From DAOMFB01 sp963801475 (lineage in GTDB: Bacteria; Acidobacteriota; Thermoanaerobaculia; UBA5066): a stretch of DNA of 64,000 bases. Both the position numbers and the translations under genes were made by a program. The notes beneath the pieces are model-generated. The model was given only the letters and a program-made list of their open reading frames with translations, had not been told where the DNA came from and searched no databases. The stretch lies in NCBI GenBank assembly GCA_963801475.1, contig CAWDEX010000001.1, positions 2,480,001-2,544,000 on the forward strand, written 5' to 3'. Position 1 is the first letter of the stretch. Each line of letters begins with the position of its first letter. This document shows, in pieces, positions 17,454 to 25,214 of this stretch.

Positions 17454-18791
17454 CTAGGCGGCCTTCTCCCCGAACCGGACCTTCCGGAAGGCGCCGATGG
17501 CGCCGAGGAGAACGACGAGAAGGACGACGAGCCCCGTACGGTAGCCCGCAGGGCTCCGGTCCGGGAAGAGCGCCAGCGTCGCCGCCCAGAGCAGGGGGCC
17601 GAGGACGGAGGCCGCCTCACCCGCCAGCGTGAAGAAACCGAAGAACTCCGTCAGGCGCTCCTTCGGGACGAGGGCGATAAGGGCGAGGCGGGAGGTGACC
17701 TTCACGCCGCCGAGGCCGATCCCCGCGAGGAAACCGACGCCGAGGAAGAGGCGGTGGTCGCGGACGACGAGGGCGAGGACGAAGACGACGGCCCAGTTCA
17801 CGAGCGCGACGAGCGTCGCGGTCCGGATCGTCACCCGCTGGCAGAGCGCCCCGTACAGGAGCCCGCCGACCACGGCGACGGCCGTGCAGAGGAGCAGGAA
17901 CACCTGCACCTCGCCGTCCGACATCCCGACGGCAAACTTCGTGTAGGTCGACATCTGGATCTGGACGGTATGGATGACGTCGAAGTAGAGGAACGACGAG
18001 ACGAGGTACCAGAGGATCGAGGGGGTGGACTGCAGCGAGCGGACGGTCGCGAGCACGTTGCGAAAGGAGGAGGACAGCGAAGAGGTGCTCCCGGAAGGAG
18101 ACGCGGCGCCACCGACGCTTGCGAACGGCTTCGACAATCGAGCGAAGAAGAGGAGCGGGACGGCCGCCGCGAACCAGAGGAGGGCCGTGGGCAGATAGGC
18201 GTTGGCCCGGACCCAGGGTGCGTTCGAGCTCGAAGAAACCGGACTCACCGACAAGGCGTCACAGACCGCCTGAAGCGCGCCGGGCAGTCCGGCCCGGATC
18301 TCCCCCGAGACGAACGGCAGCGCCAGGAACATCGCCAGGAGCGAGCCGACGTAGCCCGCCGCCACTCCCCAGCCCGAGACGCGCCCCTGCGCCGCCGGCG
18401 CCGCCACGTCGGGGAGCATCGCGTTGTAGAAGACGTAGGCACACTGGAAGGCGACGTTCGAAAGGGCGAAGACGAGGAGGGTCACCGCCACGGGCGCCGG
18501 CGCCGCGACGAGGGCCGTTCCCGCGACCCCCGCGAGGACGAACGGGACGAGAAACCGGCGCTTGCCGTGCACGTCCGCCAGCGACCCGAGAAACGGCGCG
18601 GCCGCCGCCACCACCGCCATCGAGAGGCCGAAGGCGACGGAGAACTTCTCGTTTCCACGGGGGACGCGCGTGGCCATGTCGAGCGGGAAGTGGAGCGAGA
18701 GGAGGTTCATCGCGAACCCCGTCGCGCCGAGCTCGTAAAGGCTCCACGCCACGACGGTTCCGGCGGACGGGGAAGGACGCCCTTCGCTCAC
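17454..18791 (-). CDS. MFS transporter, UMF1 (Atg22-like) family
   Basis: 445 residues with about twelve membrane helices from a GTG start at 18791. The N-terminal VVAWSLYELGATGFAMNLLSLHFP and PFLGSLADVHGKRRFLVPFVL (the MFS loop 2-3 signature) match the UMF1 group of major facilitators. GVKVTSRLALIALVPKERLTEFFGFFTLAGEAASVLGP near the end is the second family block. A Ser-rich loop lies in the middle near residues 180-190 and 225-240. The transported solute is unknown. The rhomboid gene ends 4 nt upstream. Confidence 0.8.
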   Translation of the reverse strand: MSEGRPSPSAGTVVAWSLYELGATGFAMNLLSLHFPLDMATRVPRGNEKFSVAFGLSMAVVAAAAPFLGSLADVHGKRRFLVPFVLAGVAGTALVAAPAPVAVTLLVFALSNVAFQCAYVFYNAMLPDVAAPAAQGRVSGWGVAAGYVGSLLAMFLALPFVSGEIRAGLPGALQAVCDALSVSPVSSSSNAPWVRANAYLPTALLWFAAAVPLLFFARLSKPFASVGGAASPSGSTSSLSSSFRNVLATVRSLQSTPSILWYLVSSFLYFDVIHTVQIQMSTYTKFAVGMSDGEVQVFLLLCTAVAVVGGLLYGALCQRVTIRTATLVALVNWAVVFVLALVVRDHRLFLGVGFLAGIGLGGVKVTSRLALIALVPKERLTEFFGFFTLAGEAASVLGPLLWAATLALFPDRSPAGYRTGLVVLLVVLLGAIGAFRKVRFGEKAA

Positions 18792-18795
18792 GGCG

Positions 18796-19500
18796 TCAGA
18801 GGATCCGGAAGCGCGCGGGCGGGCGCCGACGCGGCTTCGTCAGGAGGACGAGGAGCGCGCCGGCGACGAACCCTCCGACGTGCGCCCACCAGGCCACGCC
18901 TCCCGCGTCCGGCCGACGGGCGGCACGGGCGAGGTCCGCCGAGCCCATCCAGAACTGCAACAAGAACCAGAAGAGAAGGTAGAGGGCGGCAGGCACCTCG
19001 ACGAGCGGAAAGAGGAAGAAGAGCGGGACGATCGTGACGACGCGGGCGCGCGGATAGAGGACGAAGTAACCGCCGAGAACTCCGGCGATCGCCCCCGAGG
19101 CCCCCACGTTCGGGACGGAGGAGGCCGGATTCAGAGCGGTCTGGAGGACGGCCGCCGCCACGCCGGACGCGAGATAGAAGACGAGGTAACGAAAGTGCCC
19201 GAGGGCGTCCTCGACGTTGTCTCCGAAGATCCAGAGATAGAGGAGGTTTCCCGCGAGGTGGATGAACCCTCCGTGGAGGAACATCGCCGTGACGACGGTG
19301 GCGAGGCTCGCCGAAATGGGCATTCCCCAGGCCGCCGGGTGGAGGAGCCGGTCCGGGATGAAGGCCCAGCGCTCGATGAACGTCTCCAGGCCCGGCCCCT
19401 GCGACAGCTGCAGGAAGAAGGCCGCGACGTTCAGGAGGATCAGGAGGTTGTTGAAGAAGGGATACGTCCGCCGCGGGACGCTGTCGCGCAGCGGGATCAC
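18796..19500 (-). CDS. Rhomboid family intramembrane serine protease
   Basis: A 234-residue protein with six or seven helices. The catalytic Ser is in GASGAIAG (S135) and the catalytic His in AWWAHVGGFVAG near residue 207. The conserved HxxxN element is present as FIHLAGNLLYLWIFGDNVED near 79-98. This class cleaves membrane-anchored substrates within the bilayer. It starts at ATG 19500, 4 nt after the HU stop, so it likely shares the HU promoter. Confidence 0.92.
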   Translation of the reverse strand: MIPLRDSVPRRTYPFFNNLLILLNVAAFFLQLSQGPGLETFIERWAFIPDRLLHPAAWGMPISASLATVVTAMFLHGGFIHLAGNLLYLWIFGDNVEDALGHFRYLVFYLASGVAAAVLQTALNPASSVPNVGASGAIAGVLGGYFVLYPRARVVTIVPLFFLFPLVEVPAALYLLFWFLLQFWMGSADLARAARRPDAGGVAWWAHVGGFVAGALLVLLTKPRRRPPARFRIL

Positions 19501-19504
19501 GACC

Positions 19505-19792
19505 TCACTTCTTCTTCCGGTTCAGGAGGTGGCGCAGCTCCTTTCCCGCCTTGAAACGAACCGTCGTCGAGGCGGGGATGCGGATCGGGGCCTTCGTCCG
19601 GGGATTCACGCCCGTACGCGCCTTCCGCTCGGCCACGCTGAAGGTCCCGAGGCCCGGCACGGCCACGCGCTGCCGCTTCCGGAACGCCTGGTGCATGAAC
19701 CCGACGACGGCGTCGAGCGCCTGCGCGGCTCCCGTCTTCGTCATCCCCGCCGTGCGGGCGACGGCCTCGAGGATCTCGGCTTTTCCGGGCAT
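19505..19792 (-). CDS. HU/IHF family DNA-binding protein
   Basis: A 95-residue nucleoid protein. It has the HU pattern: N-terminal helices (KAEILEAVARTAGMTKTGAAQALDAVVG), VAVPGLGTFSVAERKARTGVNPRTKAPIRIPASTTVRFKAGKELR with the DNA-contacting beta arm and its proline, and a basic C-terminus KKK. A very good Shine-Dalgarno (AAGGAGG) precedes ATG 19792. A second HU paralogue lies at 22289. Confidence 0.95.
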   Translation of the reverse strand: MPGKAEILEAVARTAGMTKTGAAQALDAVVGFMHQAFRKRQRVAVPGLGTFSVAERKARTGVNPRTKAPIRIPASTTVRFKAGKELRHLLNRKKK

Positions 19793-19855
19793 GGGGGGCC
19801 TCCTTCGGAAAGGACGCGGAGAAGAAACCGTGGCGTCCGGCCGGGGTGCGCGGCG

Positions 19856-19885
19856 ACTCTAGGAGGGGCGCCCGAGCCTTGTCAA
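19856..19885 (-). promoter_or_regulatory. sigma70-type promoter of the HU-rhomboid unit
   Basis: TTGACA (19880-19885) and TAGAGT (19856-19861) on the minus strand with an 18-bp spacer. It overlaps the last codons of the rRNA methyltransferase gene. Confidence 0.65.
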
Positions 19886-21246
19886 CGGAGCCGCGTCCGC
19901 CGGATGACGAGGAGGGAGAAACCGTCGTTGGTGGCCCCCGGGGGAAGGCGGACGACGCCCGACGGCCGGAGGCAGGCGGCGACCGGCGCCGGGAGGGTCG
20001 CTCCATCGGGAACGAGACGCGAGAAGCCGGATCTCCCCGCGAGGACCGCGTCGACGACCTCCTCGTTCTCCTCCGGCTCGAGGGAGCAGGTCACGTAGGC
20101 GAGCGTGCCGCCGGGAGCCAGGAGCGAAAGGCCCGCCGCGAGCAGCCGGCGCTGCGCCGCGGCGAAGACGGCAAGGTCCTCCGGGCGGAGCCGCAGCCGG
20201 ATCTCCGGGTTCTTCCGAAGCGTTCCCGTCCCCGAGCAGGGCGCGTCGAGGAGAACGGACTCGAATCGCCCGGGAGGGAGCGGAGGCCGCGCCGCATCGG
20301 CCCGGACGACCAGCACCTCCGCACGCCGCCCTGCGCCGGAGAGATTCGACGCGAGACGCGCCGCCCGCGACGCCGTCTTCTCGAGGGCCACGACGCGCCG
20401 GGCAATTCCGCGGGCGAGGAGCGTCCGCGTCTTCCCGCCGGGCGCTGCCGCGAGATCGACGACGGTTTCCGCCGGAGGGAGCGCCTCCACCATCGCCTGC
20501 GCCGCCGCGTCCACGACCGCGAGGGCGCCGGACCGCACGAGAGGGTGGCTGGCCGCGGAGCCGGCGCGGACCGTCAGCGCCAGCGGTGCCCAGGGCGACG
20601 GCTCCGCCTCGATTCCGGAGGTCCGAAGCTCGGCGCAGAGCGCCCCGATCCCGCCGAGCCGCGGATCGGCCAGGAGATCCATCGGCGCGTCGATCTCGTC
20701 GGCCGCGAGGGCGGCGCGCGTTTCCGCCTCGCCCAGATCGGCCTGCCAGCGGCGGACGAGCCACTCCGGGTGCGAGAACTCCAGGGCGAGCCGGGTCACC
20801 GGATCGGCGCCGGGAGGCAGGTCGATCCGCCCGGGACGCTCCTCCCGCAACGCGACGCGCCGGAGAACGGCGTTCACGAAACCGGCGGCGCGCGGCGCCA
20901 TCTCCTTGATCGCCCGGACGGTCTCGTCGACGGCCGCGTGCCGCGGGATCCGGTCCATCAGGAGCAGCTGCGCGGCTCCGAGGCGGAGGGCGGATCGCAC
21001 GGCCGGGTCGAGCCGGTCGGCGGGCCGGTCGAGATGCCGCGCGAGAACGTGGTCCAGCCGGATGGCCCCGCGGAGCGTCCGCTTCACGAGGGCCCGCAGG
21101 AGGTCGCGGTCCCGCGACGGGAGACCTTCGCCCCGCGCGTCGAGGAGCGGGGCGGCATGCGCGCCATCGCGATCGACCCGCACGAGGATCCCGAGAGCGA
21201 CGGACCGGACCGGTCTCGCGGCGGGCGCCGCCCCGTTGGGCGTCAC
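19882..21246 (-). CDS. rsmB: 16S rRNA (cytosine-5) methyltransferase RsmB/NOP2 family
   Basis: 454 residues. Residues 10-140 form a NusB-like RNA-binding domain. The SAM-dependent domain follows with VVDLAAAPGGKTRTLLA (motif I), LLDAPCSGTGTLRKNPE (motif IV, one catalytic Cys) and LAYVTCSLEPEENEEVV (motif VI, the nucleophilic Cys). It is expected to make m5C967 or an equivalent in 16S rRNA. The GTG start at 21246 overlaps the fmt stop (GTGA). The fmt-rsmB pairing is a common bacterial gene order. Confidence 0.93.
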   Translation of the reverse strand: MTPNGAAPAARPVRSVALGILVRVDRDGAHAAPLLDARGEGLPSRDRDLLRALVKRTLRGAIRLDHVLARHLDRPADRLDPAVRSALRLGAAQLLLMDRIPRHAAVDETVRAIKEMAPRAAGFVNAVLRRVALREERPGRIDLPPGADPVTRLALEFSHPEWLVRRWQADLGEAETRAALAADEIDAPMDLLADPRLGGIGALCAELRTSGIEAEPSPWAPLALTVRAGSAASHPLVRSGALAVVDAAAQAMVEALPPAETVVDLAAAPGGKTRTLLARGIARRVVALEKTASRAARLASNLSGAGRRAEVLVVRADAARPPLPPGRFESVLLDAPCSGTGTLRKNPEIRLRLRPEDLAVFAAAQRRLLAAGLSLLAPGGTLAYVTCSLEPEENEEVVDAVLAGRSGFSRLVPDGATLPAPVAACLRPSGVVRLPPGATNDGFSLLVIRRTRLR

Positions 21247-22166
21247 GACGGCCAGACTTCACCCGGCGCCACGCGCTCGCCGCGAACGAAGTCGGCGGCG
21301 GGAAGCCGTTTTCGCCCTTCCGCCTGGAGCTCGGCCACGGCCACCGCGCCGTCGCCGCAGGCGACCGCGAGCGAAGGGGAAACCGAGACGACGGCTCCCG
21401 CAGGCGCATCCGGGCGCCGATCCGCAAGCAGAGACAGGCCCGCGAGCTTCACGCGGACTTTCTTTCTGAAGGTGTAGATCCCGGGCCACGGAGTGAACGC
21501 CCGGTCCCGCCGGACCAGCTCGGCGGCGGGGCGCGTCCAGTCGACGAGCCCGTCCTCGCGCGAGATCTTCGGACAGTAGGTGGCCCGGGCCTCGTCCTGC
21601 GGGACGGGCTCGAGCGGCAGGCGACCGAGCGTCTCCACGAGAAGGGCCGCCCCCGTCTCCGAGAGCCTCGCACCGAGCGAATCGGCCGTGTCGGTCTCCC
21701 GGATCGGCGTCTCCCGCACGGCGAAGACGGGGCCGGTGTCCATGCCGGCGTCCATCTTCATGATCGAGACGCCCGTCGTCGCGTCGCCCGCGAGGATCGC
21801 CGCCTGCACCGGTGACGCGCCGCGCCAGCGCGGGAGGACGGAGCCGTGCACGTTCACGCAGAAGAGACTCGGCAGGTCGAGGACGCGCTGCGACAGGATC
21901 TTCCCGTACGCCGCGACGACGAAGAGGTCCGCCAGGGGCCCGGCGAGGCGCGCGACGGCGTCCTCGGGTCTGAGGCTCGCCGGCTGGAACAGCGGCAGAG
22001 AGAGCGACTTCGCGAGCCGCGCGACGGCGGGATCCGTCAGGGCGCCGTGTCGCCCGACCGGCCTCGCCGGCTGCGACACGACGAGCGCCACCTCGTGCCC
22101 CGCGGCGACAAGCGCCGAGAGCGACGGGACGGCGAAATCGGGCGAACCGAAGAAGACGAGGCGCAC
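21243..22166 (-). CDS. fmt: Methionyl-tRNA formyltransferase
   Basis: A 307-residue enzyme that formylates initiator Met-tRNA using 10-formyl-THF. It has the family start VRLVFFGSPDFAVPSL, the catalytic-domain motif NVHGSVLPRWRGASPVQAAILAGDATTG (the usual N-x-H-x-S-L-L-P) and a C-terminal OB-like domain near residues 205-300. The GTG at 22166 fits the conserved N-terminus exactly. Just 7 nt upstream lies TAGACT, with no Shine-Dalgarno, suggesting leaderless translation. Confidence 0.95.
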   Translation of the reverse strand: MRLVFFGSPDFAVPSLSALVAAGHEVALVVSQPARPVGRHGALTDPAVARLAKSLSLPLFQPASLRPEDAVARLAGPLADLFVVAAYGKILSQRVLDLPSLFCVNVHGSVLPRWRGASPVQAAILAGDATTGVSIMKMDAGMDTGPVFAVRETPIRETDTADSLGARLSETGAALLVETLGRLPLEPVPQDEARATYCPKISREDGLVDWTRPAAELVRRDRAFTPWPGIYTFRKKVRVKLAGLSLLADRRPDAPAGAVVSVSPSLAVACGDGAVAVAELQAEGRKRLPAADFVRGERVAPGEVWPS

Positions 22167-22173
22167 GGCCGGA

Positions 22174-22179
22174 AGTCTA
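22174..22179 (-). promoter_or_regulatory. -10 box of a likely leaderless fmt transcript
   Basis: TAGACT on the minus strand ends 7 nt before the GTG start at 22166. That spacing puts the transcription start on or next to the first codon. Confidence 0.5.
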
Positions 22180-22236
22180 GCGGGAGCCCCGTTCCGCGGA
22201 CTCGACGATTTCCTTCGGGAATCCGCGGTTTTCATG

Positions 22237-22244
22237 TATAGAAT
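22237..22244 (+). promoter_or_regulatory. Possible -10 region of the second HU gene
   Basis: TATAGAAT lies 44 nt before ATG 22289, with TG just upstream. No convincing -35 was found, so this is a weak call. Confidence 0.35.
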
Positions 22245-22288
22245 CGCGAAGCCTTCGGGCAAGAGTTTCGAACGAAAGGACGGATTCC

Positions 22289-22576
22289 ATGGCTGGAATG
22301 ACGAAATCGCAGATCGCGGAGCACCTCTCGGAGAAGACCGGCACGACGAAGAAGGTCGCCGCCCAGTTCCTCGAGGAGCTCGCGACCCTCGCCCACAAGC
22401 AGGCGAAGAACTCCTTCACGCTGCCGGGCCTCGGCAAGCTCGTCCTCGTGAACCGGAAGGCGCGCATGGGCCGCAACCCGGCCACGGGCGAGGCCATCAA
22501 GATCCCCGCCAAGCGCGTCGTGAAGTTCCGCGTCGCGAAGGCCGCCAAGGACGCGATCCTCGGCGCCAAGAAGTAG
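22289..22576 (+). CDS. HU family DNA-binding protein (second paralogue)
   Basis: 95 residues: MAGMTKSQIAEHLSEKTGTTKKVA, then FTLPGLGKLVLVNRKARMGRNPATGEAIKIPAKRVVKFRVAK, the HU DNA-arm region, and a Lys-rich end. It has a good AAAGGA ribosome site. It differs clearly from the HU at 19505-19792, so the two are not a recent duplication. It is followed by a strong hairpin. Confidence 0.95.
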   Translation: MAGMTKSQIAEHLSEKTGTTKKVAAQFLEELATLAHKQAKNSFTLPGLGKLVLVNRKARMGRNPATGEAIKIPAKRVVKFRVAKAAKDAILGAKK

Positions 22577-22588
22577 AGACGTCGGGTC

Positions 22589-22616
22589 ACGGGGAACCCG
22601 CGTCCGGGTTCCCCGT
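22589..22616 (+). terminator. Terminator-like hairpin after HU
   Basis: Perfect 12-bp stem ACGGGGAACCCG (22589-22600) and CGGGTTCCCCGT (22605-22616), loop CGTC. It lacks a T-run. It separates HU from the met promoter at 22631. Confidence 0.6.
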
Positions 22617-22630
22617 CATCCGGGTCCCTC

Positions 22631-22659
22631 TTGACACGGTTCCGCCGGTCGTCTACCTT
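22631..22659 (+). promoter_or_regulatory. sigma70-type promoter of the metY-metX leader
   Basis: TTGACA (22631-22636), a 17-bp spacer and TACCTT (22654-22659). The predicted transcript starts near 22666, about 210 nt before metY. That leaves a long leader that carries the attenuator. Confidence 0.75.
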
Positions 22660-22698
22660 TCGCGGACCGTGAACGGCACCCGCCTCCTCTCCCTGCGA

Positions 22699-22761
22699 AT
22701 GGTCATGTCCATGTGCATGGCTCCCATCGCGGAGAGGGAGAAGCGTGTCGCCGCTGCGTAG
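22699..22761 (+). CDS. Methionine-rich leader peptide of the metY-metX operon
   Basis: A 20-codon frame starting MVMSMCMAP: four Met and one Cys in the first seven codons, then a stop at 22759-22761. In the same frame GTG 22669 could start a 30-residue version close to the predicted transcription start, which would be leaderless. ATG 22699 has no Shine-Dalgarno. The peptide lies between the promoter at 22631 and a terminator at 22805-22838, just upstream of methionine genes. Its inferred role is sensing Met (Cys or Met) supply by ribosome stalling. Confidence 0.6.
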   Translation: MVMSMCMAPIAEREKRVAAA

Positions 22762-22804
22762 CCACCGAAGCGAGACATGACGCCGGGCCAGCCCGGCGAA
22801 CTTC

Positions 22805-22838
22805 AACCGGCCCTCTCCCGAGGGCCGGTTTTCATTTT
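22805..22838 (+). terminator. Intrinsic terminator in the metY leader
   Basis: Perfect 10-bp stem AACCGGCCCT (22805-22814) with AGGGCCGGTT (22821-22830), loop CTCCCG. The right arm runs into TTCATTTT, so eight of ten bases after the GG are T. It lies 40 nt before the metY start and after the leader peptide stop, so it must act as an attenuator, not as the end of the HU unit. Confidence 0.8.
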
Positions 22839-22878
22839 CCGGCTCCCGGGCGAGGCCAAACGGAACAAGGAGATCCCG

Positions 22879-24189
22879 ATGTCCGAAGCCCACGCCGCCC
22901 CGCCCCGCCTCCGGCCCGGAACCCGCGCCGTCCACGCGGCCCAGGAAGTCGCCGACCCGACGACGCGTTCCCGGGCCGTCCCGATCTACGCGACGACGTC
23001 GTACGTCTTCGACGGGCCGGAGCACGCGGCCGACCTCTTCGGCCTGCGGCAGTTCGGGAACATCTACACGCGGATCATGAACCCGACGACGGACGTCTTC
23101 GAGCGGCGGATCGCCGATCTGGAGGGGGGCGTCGCGGCCGTTGCGACCTCGAGCGGACAGGCCGCCGAGACGCTGGCGATCCTGAACCTCGCGAAGGCGG
23201 GCGACTCCATCGTCTCCTCCTCGACGCTTTACGGCGGGACGCACGCCCTCTTCACCCACACCCTTCCCCGCCTCGGAATCACGACGCGGTTCGTCGACAT
23301 CCACGACGTCCGGGCCGTCGCCGCCGCCATCGACGACACGACACGCGCCGTCTACGTGGAGACGATCGGGAACCCGAAGCTGGACGTCCCCGACTTTCCG
23401 GCGCTCGCGCAAGTCGCCCACGCGGCCGGCGTCCCGCTCGTCGTCGACAACACCTTCGGCACGCCTCTCCTCTGCCGGCCGCTCGAGCACGGCGCCGACA
23501 TCGTCGTCCACTCGGCCACGAAGTGGATCGGCGGCCACGGGACGGCGATCGGTGGCGTCGTCGTGGACGGCGGGACGTTCGACTTCGGGAAGGCCCCCCG
23601 CTTCAGGTCTTACTTCGTCGAGCCCGAGCCCGCGTACCACGGTCTCTCCTTCTCGACGCTGTTCGGGAACGCCGCGTACGCCATCCGCCTCCGCGTCGTC
23701 CTCCTCCGCGACCTCGGCGCCTGCGTCTCCCCCTTCAACTCGTTTCTCTTCCTGCAGGGGCTGGAGACGCTTCACCTCCGGATCAAGCGTCACTCCGAGA
23801 ATGCCCTCGCCCTCGCCCGGCACCTCGAGCGCCATCCCGCCGTCGCCTGGGTCAGCTACCCGGGCCTCGCGTCGCACCCGAGCCACACCCGCGCGAAGAA
23901 GTACCTCGACGGCGGCTTCGGCGGCGTCCTGACCTTCGGCGTCAAGGGAGGGGAGGCGGCGGCGCGAAAGACGATTTCCGGAGCCCGGCTCTTTTCCCTC
24001 GTGGCGAACGTCGGCGATGCCAAGAGCCTGATCATCCATCCCTGGAGCACGACGCACGAGCAGCTCTCCGAGGCCGAGCGGCACGCGGCGGGCGTGACGC
24101 CCGACCTGATCCGGATCTCGGCCGGCATCGAGGAGATCGAGGACCTCGTCGAGGACATCGACCGCGCCCTCGCGGGAGCCGCCGCATGA
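22879..24189 (+). CDS. metY: O-acetylhomoserine sulfhydrylase
   Basis: A 436-residue PLP enzyme that makes homocysteine from O-acetylhomoserine and sulfide. The Cys/Met-metabolism fold is clear: YGG near 118-120, VVDNTFGTPLLCRPLEHGAD near 188-207 and HSATKWIGGHG with the PLP lysine K215. The roughly 430-residue length and YSR/YTR-type MNPT block (NIYTRIMNPTTD) favour sulfhydrylase over cystathionine gamma-synthase (about 390). ATG 22879 has AAGGAG upstream. The gene overlaps metX by ATGA, which supplies its acyl substrate. Confidence 0.93.
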   Translation: MSEAHAAPPRLRPGTRAVHAAQEVADPTTRSRAVPIYATTSYVFDGPEHAADLFGLRQFGNIYTRIMNPTTDVFERRIADLEGGVAAVATSSGQAAETLAILNLAKAGDSIVSSSTLYGGTHALFTHTLPRLGITTRFVDIHDVRAVAAAIDDTTRAVYVETIGNPKLDVPDFPALAQVAHAAGVPLVVDNTFGTPLLCRPLEHGADIVVHSATKWIGGHGTAIGGVVVDGGTFDFGKAPRFRSYFVEPEPAYHGLSFSTLFGNAAYAIRLRVVLLRDLGACVSPFNSFLFLQGLETLHLRIKRHSENALALARHLERHPAVAWVSYPGLASHPSHTRAKKYLDGGFGGVLTFGVKGGEAAARKTISGARLFSLVANVGDAKSLIIHPWSTTHEQLSEAERHAAGVTPDLIRISAGIEEIEDLVEDIDRALAGAAA

Positions 24190-25196
24190 GCAAACCGCGG
24201 GTCGAGACCGTCGCGTTTCCGGAGTTCCGGCTCGACTCGGGCGTCCTCCTTCGAGACGTCCGCGTCGCGTACGGGGTTCTCGGGGAGATCGAGCCGGGCG
24301 GCGGCAACGTCGTGCTCGTCTTCCACTCCCTCACCGGCGGCCCGGCCGACCTCGGGGGCTTCCACCCGGAGGTCGTCGGTCCCGGCCGTCCGGTCGACAC
24401 GAAGCGATGGGCCGTGGTCTGCCCGAACCTCCTCGGCTCCTGCTACGGCACGAGCTATCGGGAAGCCGGGGAAGAGTCCGGCCACCCCGCTCCGACGACG
24501 CGCGACATGGCGCGGCTGACCGGGCAGCTCCTCGACGCCCTCGGCGTGCGGCGGGTCGCCCTGGCCACGGGCGGCTCCCTCGGCGGGATGGTCTCCCTCG
24601 AGTGGGCCGCCACCTTCTCGGAGCGGACGAGCGCCGTCGTCGTCTTCGCGGCCCCGGCCGCGCACACGGCGTGGGGAATCGGCTGGAACCACATCCAGCG
24701 CCTCGCCGTCGAGAAGCTCGGAACGGAGGGCCTCGCCCTCGCGAGGATGGCGGGGATGCTGACCTACAGGACGCCGGACGAGCTGGAATCGCGGTTCGGC
24801 CGGAAGGCGGGGACGGACGCGCCGTTCGCCATCCAGTCGTACCTGAAGCGGCACGGGGAGAAGCTCGTCGCCCGCTTCGACGCGAAGAGCTACCTCACGC
24901 TCCTCGACGCCATGGACTCGCACGACGTCGGCCGCGGCCGCGGCGGCATCTCCCGCGCGCTCGGCGCCTTCCGCGGGCGGCTGACCGGCGTCGGGATCCC
25001 CGGCGACGTCCTCTACACGCCCGACGACGTCAAGCGCTGGACGCACCGGGCCGGGGCCTCTTTCCGGGTCATCCGCTCCCTCCGCGGGCACGACGGGTTC
25101 CTCCTCGAGCTGGCGCGCGTGGGAGACCTTCTCGCCGGCGAGCTGACCTCCGCCAGCGCTCCGGCGCGGCGGCGCATGGCCGGCCTCCGGGGCTGA
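24186..25196 (+). CDS. metX: Homoserine O-acetyltransferase
   Basis: A 336-residue alpha/beta-hydrolase-fold acyltransferase that activates homoserine with acetyl-CoA (or succinyl-CoA). The nucleophile is S131 in TGGSLGGM; HSLTGGPAD forms the oxyanion region; the late YTPDD and RGHDGFLLE supply the Asp and His of the triad. NLLGSCYGTS is a MetX signature. It is translationally coupled to metY (ATGA), so both fall under the upstream attenuator. It is convergent with ftsK. Confidence 0.93.
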   Translation: MSKPRVETVAFPEFRLDSGVLLRDVRVAYGVLGEIEPGGGNVVLVFHSLTGGPADLGGFHPEVVGPGRPVDTKRWAVVCPNLLGSCYGTSYREAGEESGHPAPTTRDMARLTGQLLDALGVRRVALATGGSLGGMVSLEWAATFSERTSAVVVFAAPAAHTAWGIGWNHIQRLAVEKLGTEGLALARMAGMLTYRTPDELESRFGRKAGTDAPFAIQSYLKRHGEKLVARFDAKSYLTLLDAMDSHDVGRGRGGISRALGAFRGRLTGVGIPGDVLYTPDDVKRWTHRAGASFRVIRSLRGHDGFLLELARVGDLLAGELTSASAPARRRMAGLRG

Positions 25197-25214
25197 CGGC
25201 GCGCGGCCGACGCC

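Larger units (their letters stand above)
22686..22838 (+). promoter_or_regulatory. Transcription attenuator with 1:2, 2:3 and 3:4 pairings
   Basis: Region 1 CCTCTCC (22686-22692) can pair with region 2 GGAGAGG (22731-22737). Region 2 GGAGAGGG (22731-22738) can instead pair perfectly with region 3 CCCTCTCC (22811-22818), which overlaps the left arm and loop of the terminator. Region 3:4 is the terminator. A ribosome stalled on the Met codons (22699-22719) would mask region 1 and leave region 2 free to form the 2:3 antiterminator. Full translation would allow 1:2 and the terminator. An additional small hairpin (22781-22798, 7-bp GC stem) separates regions 2 and 3. The logic is that of the trp leader; this is inference from sequence. 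Confidence 0.6.

Noticed and set aside
22620..22878. SAM riboswitch or T-box upstream of metY
   Set aside because: I see no SAM-I or SAM-II core pattern and no T-box sequence or specifier stem. The leader is better explained by a Met-rich peptide and overlapping hairpins. A covariance-model search would decide.
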